A stretch of DNA of 64,000 nucleotides from Variovorax sp. PBL-H6. GTDB taxonomy: Bacteria > Pseudomonadota > Gammaproteobacteria > Burkholderiales > Burkholderiaceae_C. The notes below the pieces were generated by a model. That model searched no databases. It had not been told where the DNA came from and saw nothing but the letters and a program-made list of their open reading frames with translations. The translations under genes and the position numbers were made by a program. The stretch is taken from contig NZ_LR594659.1 in NCBI RefSeq assembly GCF_901827155.1, forward strand, positions 3,534,001 through 3,598,000. The letters are read 5' to 3'. Shown here piece after piece: positions 8,965 through 17,792 of the stretch. Numbering within the stretch: the first letter of the stretch is position 1; each line of letters starts with the position of its first letter.

Positions 8965-9639
8965 ATGCAGTTCGCCGTGAAGCTTACCGCTCGCCAGCAA
9001 CAGATTCTGGACCTCATCCAGAGCGCCATCGCACGCACTGGCGCGCCGCCCACCCGTGCCGAGATCGCGGCCGAGCTGGGCTTCAAGTCCGCCAACGCCG
9101 CCGAAGAACATCTCCAGGCCTTGGCGCGCAAGGGCGTCATCGAACTTGTGAGCGGCACCTCGCGCGGCATTCGGCTCAAGGGCGACGCACTGCGCTCGCT
9201 GAACGAATCGCGCAACACCCAGTTCTCGCTCTCGCTGCCTGGCATGGCCCAGCTCGCGCTGCCGTTGATCGGGCGCGTCGCTGCGGGCTCGCCTATCCTG
9301 GCGCAGGAGCACGTAGACCAGACCTACTATGTGGAGAACACGCTGTTCCAGCGGCAGCCCGACTACCTACTCAAGGTGCGCGGCATGTCCATGCGCGACG
9401 CCGGCATCATGGACGGCGACCTGCTCGCCGTGCAGGCCACCAAGGAGGCCCGCAACGGCCAGATCGTCGTAGCCCGCCTGGGCGACGAAGTCACGGTCAA
9501 GCGCCTCAAGCGCAACAAGCAGATCATCGAACTGCACGCCGAGAACCCCGATTACCCCACCATCATCGTGCAGCCGGGCGAGCCCTTCGAGATCGAAGGC
9601 CTCGCAGTCGGCCTGATCCGCAACACGATGCTGATGTAG
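8965..9639 (+). CDS. lexA: LexA repressor
   Basis: SOS repressor and self-cleaving serine peptidase. 224 residues: N-terminal winged helix ([16 protein letters not shown], then [13 protein letters not shown]), a linker, and the S24 peptidase domain. The cleavage bond is A107-G108 in RVAAGSP, with catalytic S142 (GMSMRD) and K179 (EVTVKR). The Ser-Lys spacing of 37 is the same as in E. coli. The protein is about 20 residues longer than E. coli LexA, the extra being in the linker. ATG at 8965 follows AAGGAG. Two operators lie upstream. Confidence 0.97.
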   Translation: MQFAVKLTARQQQILDLIQSAIARTGAPPTRAEIAAELGFKSANAAEEHLQALARKGVIELVSGTSRGIRLKGDALRSLNESRNTQFSLSLPGMAQLALPLIGRVAAGSPILAQEHVDQTYYVENTLFQRQPDYLLKVRGMSMRDAGIMDGDLLAVQATKEARNGQIVVARLGDEVTVKRLKRNKQIIELHAENPDYPTIIVQPGEPFEIEGLAVGLIRNTMLM

Positions 9640-9651
9640 CCGCACAAGGCG

Positions 9652-9674
9652 GCATGAGCGTCCCTTGCTCATGC
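9652..9674 (+). terminator. Hairpin downstream of lexA (possible terminator)
   Basis: An 8-bp perfect stem GCATGAGC / GCTCATGC with a 7-nt loop, 12 nt after the lexA stop. No T-run follows, so intrinsic termination is doubtful; it may only protect the 3' end. Confidence 0.35.
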
Positions 9675-9785
9675 GGCCCTAACGGCTGCGACAGGTGGCG
9701 GGCGTATGGCCAAGGGCCATCACCCTGTTGCGGCCGACGAAAGCAATCCTGCCTATGTTCAATCTCTGACCTTCATGGAGTTCAC

Positions 9786-10118
9786 ATGGGAATCGCTCTG
9801 CTCAGCTTCGTCGACCTGTTCATGCCCCTTCAATCGCTGGCAAGCCGTTGGATACCGTCGCGCCGGCGAAGCGCCTCGGGCCTCCGCTATGTCGGCATCC
9901 GCCCCAGTTGTGCAGCGCGTCCAGCCGCACCAGCGTCACGCCTGCCGACATCCGCCCGACCGCTGCGGGTGGTCCGCACCATCGATGCGCAACACAACAA
10001 GCCGAGCACCGGCCGAGTCGTGATTTCTGGTCGCATGGCGGATGTCTGCGCCGAGCTCGACCGGCTGGCCGCCCTGGAAGCGGCAGGCACCGCACCTTCG
10101 CCCAGCCATCTGCATTGA
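9786..10118 (+). CDS. Small conserved protein downstream of lexA, function unknown
   Basis: 110 residues, starting MGIALLSFVDLFMPLQSLA (amphipathic/hydrophobic N-terminus), a variable Pro/Arg-rich middle, then a conserved-looking end TGRVVISGRMADVCAELDRLAALE. From memory, Comamonadaceae carry short proteins with this C-terminal block near lexA; I could not check this. ATG at 9786 has GGAG five to nine nt upstream. No domain is recognised. It is 146 nt after lexA, so it may be read from the lexA promoter or its own. Confidence 0.65.
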   Translation: MGIALLSFVDLFMPLQSLASRWIPSRRRSASGLRYVGIRPSCAARPAAPASRLPTSARPLRVVRTIDAQHNKPSTGRVVISGRMADVCAELDRLAALEAAGTAPSPSHLH

Positions 10119-10239
10119 CGGCCACACCCTGCGTCCGGGCGCACCGTGCACCCGAACGCAGGGCATGCCCCAGCAGCGCCCTGCGCTTCTGGCGCACGGC
10201 GCGCAAGCCCGTGGGTGGTGCGAGGCACAATGGCACGCC

Positions 10240-11247
10240 ATGAACATCGTGATCCTCGACGACTATCAGGACGCAGTGCGCAAACTGCGCTGTGCCTCCA
10301 AGCTCGACGCGTATGCCGCCAAGGTCTACACCAACACGGTCAAGGGCATCGGACAGCTCTCTGTGAGGCTCAAGGATGCCGACGTGATCGTGCTGATCCG
10401 CGAACGCACTCAGATCTCGCGCCAGCTGATCGAAAAGCTTCCGAAGCTCAAGCTGATCTCGCAAACGGGGCGGGCCGGCCACCATATCGACGTCAATGCC
10501 TGCACCGAGCACGGCGTCGCCGTCGCCGAGGGCACGGGCTCTCCGCTGGCGCCGGCCGAGCTCACGTGGGCGCTGATCATGGCGGCCATGCGCCGCCTGC
10601 CGCAGTACATCAGCAACCTCAAGCATGGCGCCTGGCAGCAATCGGGGCTCAAGTCCGCGTCCATGCCGCCCAACTTCGGGCTGGGCTCGGTGCTCAAGGG
10701 CAAGACGTTGTGCATCTGGGGCTATGGCCGCATCGGCCAGTTGGTGGCGCGCTATGGTCAGGCCTTCGGCATGCAGGTGGTGATCTGGGGCCGTGAAGAG
10801 AGCTGCGCACGCGCCCGCTCCGACGGCTTCCAGGTGGCGCCGAACCGTGAAGCCTTCTTCGCCGCGGCGGACGTGCTGTCGATCCACCTGCGGCTGACCG
10901 AGGAGACCCGCGGCCTGGTCACGCTCGAGGACCTCTCGCGCATGAAACCTACCGCCCTGTTCGTCAACACCTCGCGCGCGGAGCTGATGGAACAGGATGC
11001 GTTGCTCGCGGCCCTCAACCGCGGGCGGCCCGGGCTGGCAGCAATCGACGTCTTCGAGAGCGAGCCGCCGCTGCAAGGCCACGCACTGCTGCGACTGGAG
11101 AACTGCATCTGCACGCCGCACATCGGCTACGTCGAGCAAGACAGCTACGAGATGTATTTCGGCCAGGCTTTCGACAACGTCGTCAGCTTCATCAAGGGCA
11201 ACCCGACCAACATCGTCAATCCGGGCGCGCTTCAGGTGCGACGTTGA
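10240..11247 (+). CDS. D-2-hydroxyacid dehydrogenase (NAD-dependent)
   Basis: 335 residues of the D-isomer-specific 2-hydroxyacid dehydrogenase family. The substrate half has LKLISQTGRAGHHIDV. The Rossmann motif is WGYGRIGQLVARYG, with catalytic-region blocks LFVNTSRAELMEQDAL (Arg) and CTPHIGYVEQDSYE (His). Family members reduce or oxidise hydroxypyruvate, glycerate, phosphoglycerate or similar acids; the substrate is not visible. The ATG at 10240 starts the conserved fold; upstream sequence in frame is not conserved. It overlaps the MFS gene by 4 nt (TTGA). Confidence 0.9.
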   Translation: MNIVILDDYQDAVRKLRCASKLDAYAAKVYTNTVKGIGQLSVRLKDADVIVLIRERTQISRQLIEKLPKLKLISQTGRAGHHIDVNACTEHGVAVAEGTGSPLAPAELTWALIMAAMRRLPQYISNLKHGAWQQSGLKSASMPPNFGLGSVLKGKTLCIWGYGRIGQLVARYGQAFGMQVVIWGREESCARARSDGFQVAPNREAFFAAADVLSIHLRLTEETRGLVTLEDLSRMKPTALFVNTSRAELMEQDALLAALNRGRPGLAAIDVFESEPPLQGHALLRLENCICTPHIGYVEQDSYEMYFGQAFDNVVSFIKGNPTNIVNPGALQVRR

Positions 11248-12416
11248 AGCGGGCGGCCCTGCCGGCGTCGCTTTGGGCCCTGCTGGCGGGCAACTTCGTG
11301 ATCGGCACCGGGATCATGGTGGTGCCGGGCACGCTCAACGAGCTCAGCAATTCCTTGCAGGTCAGCGCGGCCACGGCGGGCCAGTTGATCACCGCAGGCG
11401 CAGTGGTCGTCTGCTTCGGCGCGCCCTTGCTGGCCGCACTGGTCGCGGGCTGGGACCGGCGGCTGCTGCTGGCCTGCACCATGCTGTGGTACGCAGCAGG
11501 CCACTTCCTCGCGACCCTGATGCCGACTTTTGGCGCACTGCTGGCCGTGCGCATGCTGACGGTCATCTCGCCCGCGATTTTCACGGCCCAGGCCGCGGCT
11601 TGCGTCGGTCTGCTGGTGCCACCGGATCAGCGCGGCCGCGCCGTGACCTTCGTCTTTCTAGGCTGGTCCATGGCCTCGGTCCTCGGCCTGCCGATGGGCG
11701 CCTTGATCGGCGGCCATTTCGGCTGGCGCACCGCCTTTGCTGCACTTGGCGTGCTGTCGCTGCTGAGCGCGGCCTGGATCTGGCACCAGCTGCCGCGCGG
11801 CATTCGCCCGCCAGCCTTGACGCGCGCCGCCTGGGGGCAGGTGCTCAAGAGCCCGCTGCTGATGGGGGTGGTAGCGGTCACCGCATTGCAGGGCTCGGGC
11901 CAGTTCGTGCTGATGAGCTACTTCGCGCCCGTGCTGCGCGAAACCGTCGGCGCCGACGCCACCGCGCTCGGCCTCGTGTGGGGCTGGTTCGGCATCTGCG
12001 GCCTGGTGGGCAACATGCTCGTGAGCCGGGTGATCGATCGTGTGGGTGCTCCGCGCATGGTGCTCGTCACCACCGCGCTGATCGCGCTGAGCCTGCTCCT
12101 GTGGCCGCTGGGTGTGACGCTTGCCGGGCTGGCACTCATCCTGGTTCCCTGGGGCCTGGGCTGCTTCGCCGCGAACTCGGCGCAGCAGGCGCGGCTGGTT
12201 TCGATGGCGCCCGGGCTCGCACCCGGGTCGGTTGCCCTCAACAGCTCCGGAATCTACGTGGGCCAAGCCGTCGGTGCAGCGGCCGGCGGGTGGCTGCTGG
12301 CGAACAACGCCATTGCGTGGATGAGCTGGGCCGGCTTCGCGATGCTGGTGTGCGCACTGTTGCTGAGCCTGGCCGTCGACCGCGCCCAGACCCGCGCGGC
12401 GGCCTTCAGCGCTTGA
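11244..12416 (+). CDS. MFS transporter (DHA1-like efflux family)
   Basis: 390-residue major facilitator with twelve hydrophobic segments. The loop 2-3 region has DRRLLLACTMLWYAAGHFLA, followed by VPPDQRGRAVTFVFLGWSMA, as in AraJ/YdhP-type drug/sugar efflux proteins. The substrate is unknown. It starts with TTG overlapping the stop of the dehydrogenase (TTGA), so it is translationally coupled to it. Its 3' end overlaps the convergent FimV-like gene by 11 nt, with no terminator visible between them. Confidence 0.88.
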   Translation: MKRAALPASLWALLAGNFVIGTGIMVVPGTLNELSNSLQVSAATAGQLITAGAVVVCFGAPLLAALVAGWDRRLLLACTMLWYAAGHFLATLMPTFGALLAVRMLTVISPAIFTAQAAACVGLLVPPDQRGRAVTFVFLGWSMASVLGLPMGALIGGHFGWRTAFAALGVLSLLSAAWIWHQLPRGIRPPALTRAAWGQVLKSPLLMGVVAVTALQGSGQFVLMSYFAPVLRETVGADATALGLVWGWFGICGLVGNMLVSRVIDRVGAPRMVLVTTALIALSLLLWPLGVTLAGLALILVPWGLGCFAANSAQQARLVSMAPGLAPGSVALNSSGIYVGQAVGAAAGGWLLANNAIAWMSWAGFAMLVCALLLSLAVDRAQTRAAAFSA

Positions 12417-14634
12417 CCGGCTTCGGCGCGATCTCGGCTTCGGTATCCGGATCGAAGAGTTCGAAATCGATCACATGCGGGTCGGTCGATGGAGCTGGCG
12501 ATGGCGGCGCCTGCAACGGGGCCCGCATGGTCTCGAAGGCTGTCTTGTCGAACTCGGCCAGATCCAGGCTGGCATCGGGGTGCACGATGTGCCGCGACTC
12601 GCGATCCGGCACATCGGTGGCGGGGACCGGGGCCTCGGGGGCCAGCACGGTCTCGTGCCCCAGCGTGTCGTCGATCGCGCCGTAGATCGAGTCCGGCAGG
12701 GTCGGCCCGTCCTCGACGGGGTCCGGCTGGCTCCTGGCTTCAAGCGGCGCGGGGGTCGTGGCGAGCTGCTCGTGGCCGAAGGTGTCGACGAATGCAGGCT
12801 GCGTCACCGGGGCGGGCGACGCATTGCCCGGCTCGATGACCTCCTTGGCGACCGAGTAGAGCAGCAGCAATTCCTGGTAGGCCGCAAGGTCGAAGGCCTC
12901 ATCCTCGGTCGCGCCGGGCTTGCGGAAGATCAACTCCTCGATCAGCGCCAAGGTGCCTGGCGCTGGCCATTGCGACTCGATGCGCGCCAGCGCACTGCGG
13001 TAGTGCTCGAGACCTTTACCCGTCTCGTTGAAATATTCGAATGCCGGAACATCGGCATTGAAGGCGCGCTCGAACTCTTCCGCCAGCCGCGCGTAGTCGT
13101 CCTTGCGCTCCAGCGAATGGTAGATGCGCAGCAGGTCCAGGTATGCCAGGGCGCTGGTGCCGGGATTGGTGGCGATGTGCTCGCGGAGTACCGCGATGGC
13201 CTGGTCGTGCTGGCCCAGCGAGAGGAAGAAGTCGGACTGCTGCTGGACATCGAACAGCTCTTCGGTGTTGACCGGCCTCGACGGGATGCTGTCCACCGCG
13301 CGCGGAGGGGGCTGCGAATCGCCGAAGCCGCTGTTGTTCTCGGGGTCCAGGTCCGCAAAGGTGGCTGCACCGAAGCTGGTGGCGTTTGCACTGCGCAGCC
13401 TGCCGGAGCGCCCTCCGTCTTCGTCATCGAGCAGTTCGCCCAAGGCGCTGGGTTGCGTGGGGCCCGCATCGCGCTTGGACGCGGGCTCGCGCCACCAGGC
13501 CGGCTCGGCGCGGCGCGCGACGTGGCGCCACAGCAGCAGGATGGCGATCAGCGCGAGCAGCAGCAGGCCGATGAGGGCGTAGACGAACGGATTGCGATAG
13601 CGGTCCTCCCGCGCCTGCGCGAGTTCGGTGCGCAATTCGAGCAGCGAGCGCTGGTTTTGAGCCGTCTGTTCGCGCAGGGCGGTCAGCGTGGCCTCCAGCA
13701 CCTGCATGCGCTGGGCCTCGCGCTGCGCCGCCTCGGGCTCGGCATTGAGTGCGCGCCATTCCGCAGCGGCGACGCTGCGGCGCGCGGGGTCCTCGGCCAT
13801 GGGCAGCGTCAGCTGTGGCGTGGTCTTGAGGCCTGGCGCCGCGGTGGGGACTGGCTCCACAGCCTCGAGCTGCAGGCGCGGTCCGCCTGGCGCGGCCGTC
13901 TGTGCGGGAGCCGGGCCGCCTGGCGTGGTCTCTGCGCGCGGCGTGGCGGCGCGAGAAGTCGCTGACGTCCGGGGCTGCACTGCTGCAGGTTTGCGTGGCG
14001 GCGGCGCGGCCCTTCGGCGCGGCGGCTGCGCCTCGCGGTCCTGGGTGCCTGCGGCCGGCGCGGCAGCAACGCCGTTGCGTTGCAAGGGAGCCGCACCCTC
14101 GGAACCTGAAGAGGAACCCGTCCCCGCGCCGCGCGAAGATGCGCGCTGCGGTGCACGTAGGGTGGCAGGTGTTTCGGCCTCGGCCTGCGGGCCTGGCATG
14201 GCGACATTGGGCAGGGACGCTTGCGTGGGCACATCGGCCAGCAGCACATAGCTGCGCGTGGAGCGCGTTTCACAGCCCGCCCGCACGTTCACATTGAGCA
14301 CCGGCTCGTCGATCGCGACAGTCGAACGGATGCGCATGCGCGAATTGGCGGCACTGCGTCCGGGCTCGAGCGATATCGTCACGCTCGAATCCGGGATGCG
14401 CAGATCGCCCTGCACCACCTCGGCTTCCAGGCACAGCCCGCCGCCGGTTTCGGCATCGTCCAGTGAAAGCGGAACCACGATATCCAGGGGCTTGCCGATC
14501 CAGACGGCCCCTTGGGGTCGCCCGATCGTCAAGCCAGACGATTCAAGTGCGAACCCGAGTAGAAACAGGGCCGCAGCCAAACGTGGTGGTTGCAAAATGA
14601 GTAGAGCTGAAAAGGTAATCGAAAGTAGACACAT
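12406..14634 (-). CDS. FimV-like inner-membrane protein with large disordered region
   Basis: 742 residues. An N-terminal hydrophobic export segment (FSALLILQPPRLAAALFLLG) is followed by a FimV-type periplasmic domain (LTIGRPQGAVWIGKPLDIVV) and about 150 residues rich in Ala, Pro, Arg and Thr. Then come a coiled-coil stretch (TLTALREQTAQNQRSLLELR), one membrane helix near residue 370 and an acidic cytoplasmic part with a TPR-like section (SLGQHDQAIAVLREHI). I see no LysM motif. FimV proteins help localise type IV pili and polar proteins. The start at 14634 is the ATG right before the export signal. Confidence 0.8.
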   Translation of the reverse strand: MCLLSITFSALLILQPPRLAAALFLLGFALESSGLTIGRPQGAVWIGKPLDIVVPLSLDDAETGGGLCLEAEVVQGDLRIPDSSVTISLEPGRSAANSRMRIRSTVAIDEPVLNVNVRAGCETRSTRSYVLLADVPTQASLPNVAMPGPQAEAETPATLRAPQRASSRGAGTGSSSGSEGAAPLQRNGVAAAPAAGTQDREAQPPRRRAAPPPRKPAAVQPRTSATSRAATPRAETTPGGPAPAQTAAPGGPRLQLEAVEPVPTAAPGLKTTPQLTLPMAEDPARRSVAAAEWRALNAEPEAAQREAQRMQVLEATLTALREQTAQNQRSLLELRTELAQAREDRYRNPFVYALIGLLLLALIAILLLWRHVARRAEPAWWREPASKRDAGPTQPSALGELLDDEDGGRSGRLRSANATSFGAATFADLDPENNSGFGDSQPPPRAVDSIPSRPVNTEELFDVQQQSDFFLSLGQHDQAIAVLREHIATNPGTSALAYLDLLRIYHSLERKDDYARLAEEFERAFNADVPAFEYFNETGKGLEHYRSALARIESQWPAPGTLALIEELIFRKPGATEDEAFDLAAYQELLLLYSVAKEVIEPGNASPAPVTQPAFVDTFGHEQLATTPAPLEARSQPDPVEDGPTLPDSIYGAIDDTLGHETVLAPEAPVPATDVPDRESRHIVHPDASLDLAEFDKTAFETMRAPLQAPPSPAPSTDPHVIDFELFDPDTEAEIAPKPVKR

Positions 14635-14683
14635 TCTGGCATGCGCACCCGCACGGCCAGATTTAGCGAGAGACAATTATCAA

Positions 14684-16204
14684 ATGACTGTGCAGTTTTC
14701 CAACGTAGGGATCATCGGAGCTGGCGCGATGGGGCGAGGCATTGCCCAGATCGCCGCGCAAGCCGGCAGCCAGGTGCTGCTGCTCGACAGCTTCGAGGGC
14801 GCCGCGGTCCGCGGCCGCGACGCCCTCATCGCCCAGTGGCAGAAGTTGCATGAGAAGGGCAAGCTGGACGAGACGCAGCGCGATGCACTGTCGGCGCGCG
14901 TGCGCGCAGTCGATTCGATGCAGGCGCTCGCCGGCTGCGACCTGGTGGTCGAGGCGGTGGTCGAGGACCTCGAGGTCAAGCGCCAGCTGTTTCGCGAACT
15001 CGAAGCGGTGGTGGCACCTTCTGCCGCCCTGGCAACCAACACCTCTTCGCTCTCGGTCACCGCGATTGCCGCGGCGATGGCACAGCCGCAGCGCATGGCG
15101 GGCTTCCACTTCTTCAATCCGGTGCCGCTGATGAAGGTGGTCGAGGTCGTGGCCGGCTTCAAGACCGACGCCGAGCTTTGCCGGCAACTCGCCACCTATG
15201 CCTCGCAGATGGGTCACACCGCCGTGCAGGCCAAGGACACGCCGGGCTTCGTCGTCAACCACGCCGGACGCGGCTACGGCACCGAGGCGCTGCGCATTGC
15301 CGGCGAGGGCGTGGCGGACTTCGCGACCATCGACCGCATTCTCAAGGACCAGGCGGGCTTCCGCCTTGGCCCCTTCGAACTGCTGGATCTCACGGCGCTC
15401 GACGTCTCCCACCCGGTGATGGAATCGATCTACCGCCAGTACTACGAGGAGCCGCGCTTCCGGCCGAGCGTGATCACCGCACAGCGGCTCGCGGCCGGTG
15501 TGCTCGGGCGCAAGACGGGAGAAGGCTTCTACCGCTATGTCGACGGGGTTGCGCAGCAAGTGCCCGAGCCGCCCTCCCCGGCGCTCGAGGGCTACCCGGC
15601 CCTCTGGGTCTCCCCGCGCGCGGCACGGCGGCCGGACCTGCTGAAGCTGGTGCACACGCTGGGCGCCCAACTGGAAAGCGGGGCCACGCCCTCCTCCGCC
15701 GCGCTGATCCTCGTCGCGCCGCTGGGCTTCGACGTCACCACCGTGGCCGCGGTCGAGCGGCTCGATGCCACACGCACGGTCGGCATCGACCTGATGGTGG
15801 ACGACGCCGCCACGAAGCGCCGCGTGCTCGCCACCAATCCCGCGACGCGGCACGACATGCGCGAAATCGCCCATGCCTTGTTCGCGCGCGACGGCAAGGC
15901 CGTGAGCGTGATCCGCGACAGCGGCGGCTTCGTCACCCAGCGCGTGATCGGCACCATCGTGAACATCGCTGCCGACATGTGCCAGCAGCAGGTCTGCTCG
16001 CCTGCCGATCTCGACGTGGCCGTGAAGCTGGGCCTCGGCTATCCGCAGGGCCCGCTGGCAATGGGTGACCTGTACGGCCCCACGAACCTGCTGGAAGTAC
16101 TGTTCAATCTTCAGACCGTGTACGGCGATCCGCGCTACCGCCCCAGCCCATGGCTGCGCCGCCGCGGCGCGCTGGGCCTGAGCCTCACCCATCCCGAAGC
16201 GTAG
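14684..16204 (+). CDS. 3-hydroxyacyl-CoA dehydrogenase (PaaH-type, two 3HCDH C-domains)
   Basis: 506 residues. NAD-binding motif GAGAMG sits at residues 12-17, the family block GFHFFNPVPLMKVVEVV near 140 and KDTPGFVVNHAGRGYGTEAL near 180. A second C-terminal 3HCDH-like domain ends GLGYPQGPLAMGDLYG. It oxidises L-3-hydroxyacyl-CoA to 3-ketoacyl-CoA. The length fits the PaaH/PaaC type of phenylacetate and fatty-acid pathways. No other paa gene is nearby, so a general beta-oxidation role is equally likely. It is divergent from the FimV-like gene (49 bp) and heads a five-gene run. Confidence 0.92.
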   Translation: MTVQFSNVGIIGAGAMGRGIAQIAAQAGSQVLLLDSFEGAAVRGRDALIAQWQKLHEKGKLDETQRDALSARVRAVDSMQALAGCDLVVEAVVEDLEVKRQLFRELEAVVAPSAALATNTSSLSVTAIAAAMAQPQRMAGFHFFNPVPLMKVVEVVAGFKTDAELCRQLATYASQMGHTAVQAKDTPGFVVNHAGRGYGTEALRIAGEGVADFATIDRILKDQAGFRLGPFELLDLTALDVSHPVMESIYRQYYEEPRFRPSVITAQRLAAGVLGRKTGEGFYRYVDGVAQQVPEPPSPALEGYPALWVSPRAARRPDLLKLVHTLGAQLESGATPSSAALILVAPLGFDVTTVAAVERLDATRTVGIDLMVDDAATKRRVLATNPATRHDMREIAHALFARDGKAVSVIRDSGGFVTQRVIGTIVNIAADMCQQQVCSPADLDVAVKLGLGYPQGPLAMGDLYGPTNLLEVLFNLQTVYGDPRYRPSPWLRRRGALGLSLTHPEA

Positions 16205-16218
16205 GAGACAAGCATCGA

Positions 16219-16998
16219 ATGAGCGCAGAACTGAAAAGCACGAGCGAAGGCGGCACCATGGTGCTCACGCTCTCCAATCCCTCGCAGCGCAACGCGCTCG
16301 GCCCCGAGATGTACGCCGCGGGCATCGAGGCGCTCAACGGCGCCGAGAACAGCGACGAGGTGCGCAGCGTGGTGCTGGTGGGCGAAGGCGCATGGTTCTG
16401 CGCCGGGGGCTCGCTGCAGCGCCTGTCGGCCAACCGCGAGCGCGAGCCCGCCGTGCAGGCCGAGAGCATCGAGGCGCTGCACAACTGGATCGACTCGATC
16501 CGCACCTTCCCCAAACCGGTGATCGCGGCTGTCGAGGGCGCGGCCGCAGGCGCCGGCTTCTCGCTCGCCATCGCGTGCGACTTTATCGTCGCGGCGCGCG
16601 ATGCGGTGTTCGCGGCCTCCTACAGCAGCGTGGCGCTGTCGCCGGACGGCGGCCTGAGCTGGCACCTGGCGCAATCCCTGCCGCGCCAGATCGCGAGCGA
16701 ATGGCTGATGCTGGGCGGGCGCATCGATGCGGCGCGCCTGCACGCGCTCGGCCTGGTCAACGAGGTGACCGAGAGCGGCCAAGCCCTGGCGGCGGCGCTC
16801 GCCCTCGCCGATCGTCTCAATGCACGTGCACCCAACTCGCTCGCCAGCATCAAGGAGCTCCTGGGCGAGGCGCGAGGCGCCACGCTGGCCGCGCAGCTGT
16901 CGCAGGAGCGCGACCACTTCGTCCGAAACCTCCACCATCCCAACGCCGGGATCGGCATCGCCGCTTTTCTCGCCAAAGAGACGCCACGCTACGAGTGA
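16219..16998 (+). CDS. Enoyl-CoA hydratase/isomerase family protein (crotonase fold)
   Basis: 259 residues. Oxyanion-hole blocks are WFCAGGSLQRL (residues about 59-69; the usual Asp after GG is Ser) and EGAAAGAGFSLAIACDF. The region normally holding the second catalytic acid reads SSVALSPDGGLSW, closer to PaaG/PaaB isomerases than to classical hydratases. Proteins with this look are often labelled alternative oxepin-CoA hydrolase or enoyl-CoA hydratase; I cannot decide which. ATG at 16219 has AGGAGA upstream; 14 nt after the dehydrogenase. Confidence 0.88.
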   Translation: MSAELKSTSEGGTMVLTLSNPSQRNALGPEMYAAGIEALNGAENSDEVRSVVLVGEGAWFCAGGSLQRLSANREREPAVQAESIEALHNWIDSIRTFPKPVIAAVEGAAAGAGFSLAIACDFIVAARDAVFAASYSSVALSPDGGLSWHLAQSLPRQIASEWLMLGGRIDAARLHALGLVNEVTESGQALAAALALADRLNARAPNSLASIKELLGEARGATLAAQLSQERDHFVRNLHHPNAGIGIAAFLAKETPRYE

Positions 16999-17053
16999 TG
17001 GCGCGTCCCTCGGGCGACAAGCGCGGGCATTTCAGTCACGCACAGGACAGTTC

Positions 17054-17776
17054 ATGGACGAACCCATTCTTACCATCGAAGAACGAGAGGCGATCAATGG
17101 TGGTCGCTGGTTCTCATCTCTTTCCCCTTCACTGCGTCACGACATTCTTCGATGCACCTTCGTCAAGCGCTACAAGGACGGCGACCTGATCTGCGCGCGC
17201 GGCGATCCGCCCGACCAGTGGATCGCCTGCGCCAAGGGCGCGGTGCGCGTGAGCTCGACCACGGTGTCCGGCAAGCAGGTGACGCTGACCTACGTGGAGC
17301 CGGGCATCTGGTTCGGCGACGTCGCGATATTCGACGGCGACCGGCGCACGCACGATGCCTACGCGCATGGCGACACAACGATCGTGTGCGTGGCACGCGC
17401 CGATTTCCAGAAGATCCTCGCCAGCCACATCGAGCTCTACGAGGCATTGATGCGCCTGCAGGCGCGGCGCATCCGGCAACTGTTCGGCCTGGTCGAGGAC
17501 CTCAACACGCTACCGCTGCGTGCGCGGCTTGCCAAGCAGCTCATCCACCTCGTGCGCAGCTATGGGGTACCCAACCTCGCGGACGGCAGCCAGATGCGGA
17601 TCGGCCTGCACCTGGCGCAGGAGGAGCTGGCGCAGTTGCTGGGCGCTTCACGCCAGCGCGTGAACCAGGAGCTCAAGGCAATGGAGCGCGAGCAAGCAAT
17701 CCGAATCGAACCCGCCGGCTTGGTGGTGCTGGACCGAGCGGCACTCATGCGAATCTCGGAAGCCGACGATCAATAA
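17054..17776 (+). CDS. Crp/Fnr family transcriptional regulator
   Basis: 240 residues: a cyclic-nucleotide-binding-like beta barrel (about 30-145; YKDGDLICARGDPPDQWIAC, GIWFGDVAIFDGDRR), the long dimer helix, and a C-terminal HTH_Crp domain (LAQEELAQLLGASRQRVNQE). The phosphate-binding Arg-Ser of CRP is not conserved (RRTHDAYA) and there are no Fnr cysteines, so the effector is unknown. It lies inside the acyl-CoA operon, 55 nt after the crotonase gene and 16 nt before the kinase gene. It is the natural candidate for local regulator. Confidence 0.92.
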   Translation: MDEPILTIEEREAINGGRWFSSLSPSLRHDILRCTFVKRYKDGDLICARGDPPDQWIACAKGAVRVSSTTVSGKQVTLTYVEPGIWFGDVAIFDGDRRTHDAYAHGDTTIVCVARADFQKILASHIELYEALMRLQARRIRQLFGLVEDLNTLPLRARLAKQLIHLVRSYGVPNLADGSQMRIGLHLAQEELAQLLGASRQRVNQELKAMEREQAIRIEPAGLVVLDRAALMRISEADDQ

Positions 17777-17792
17777 CCCAGAACCCAGAGAC

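Noticed and set aside
14663..16192. 509-codon open frame opposite the 3-hydroxyacyl-CoA dehydrogenase
   Set aside because: Antisense shadow; the plus-strand gene has all family motifs.
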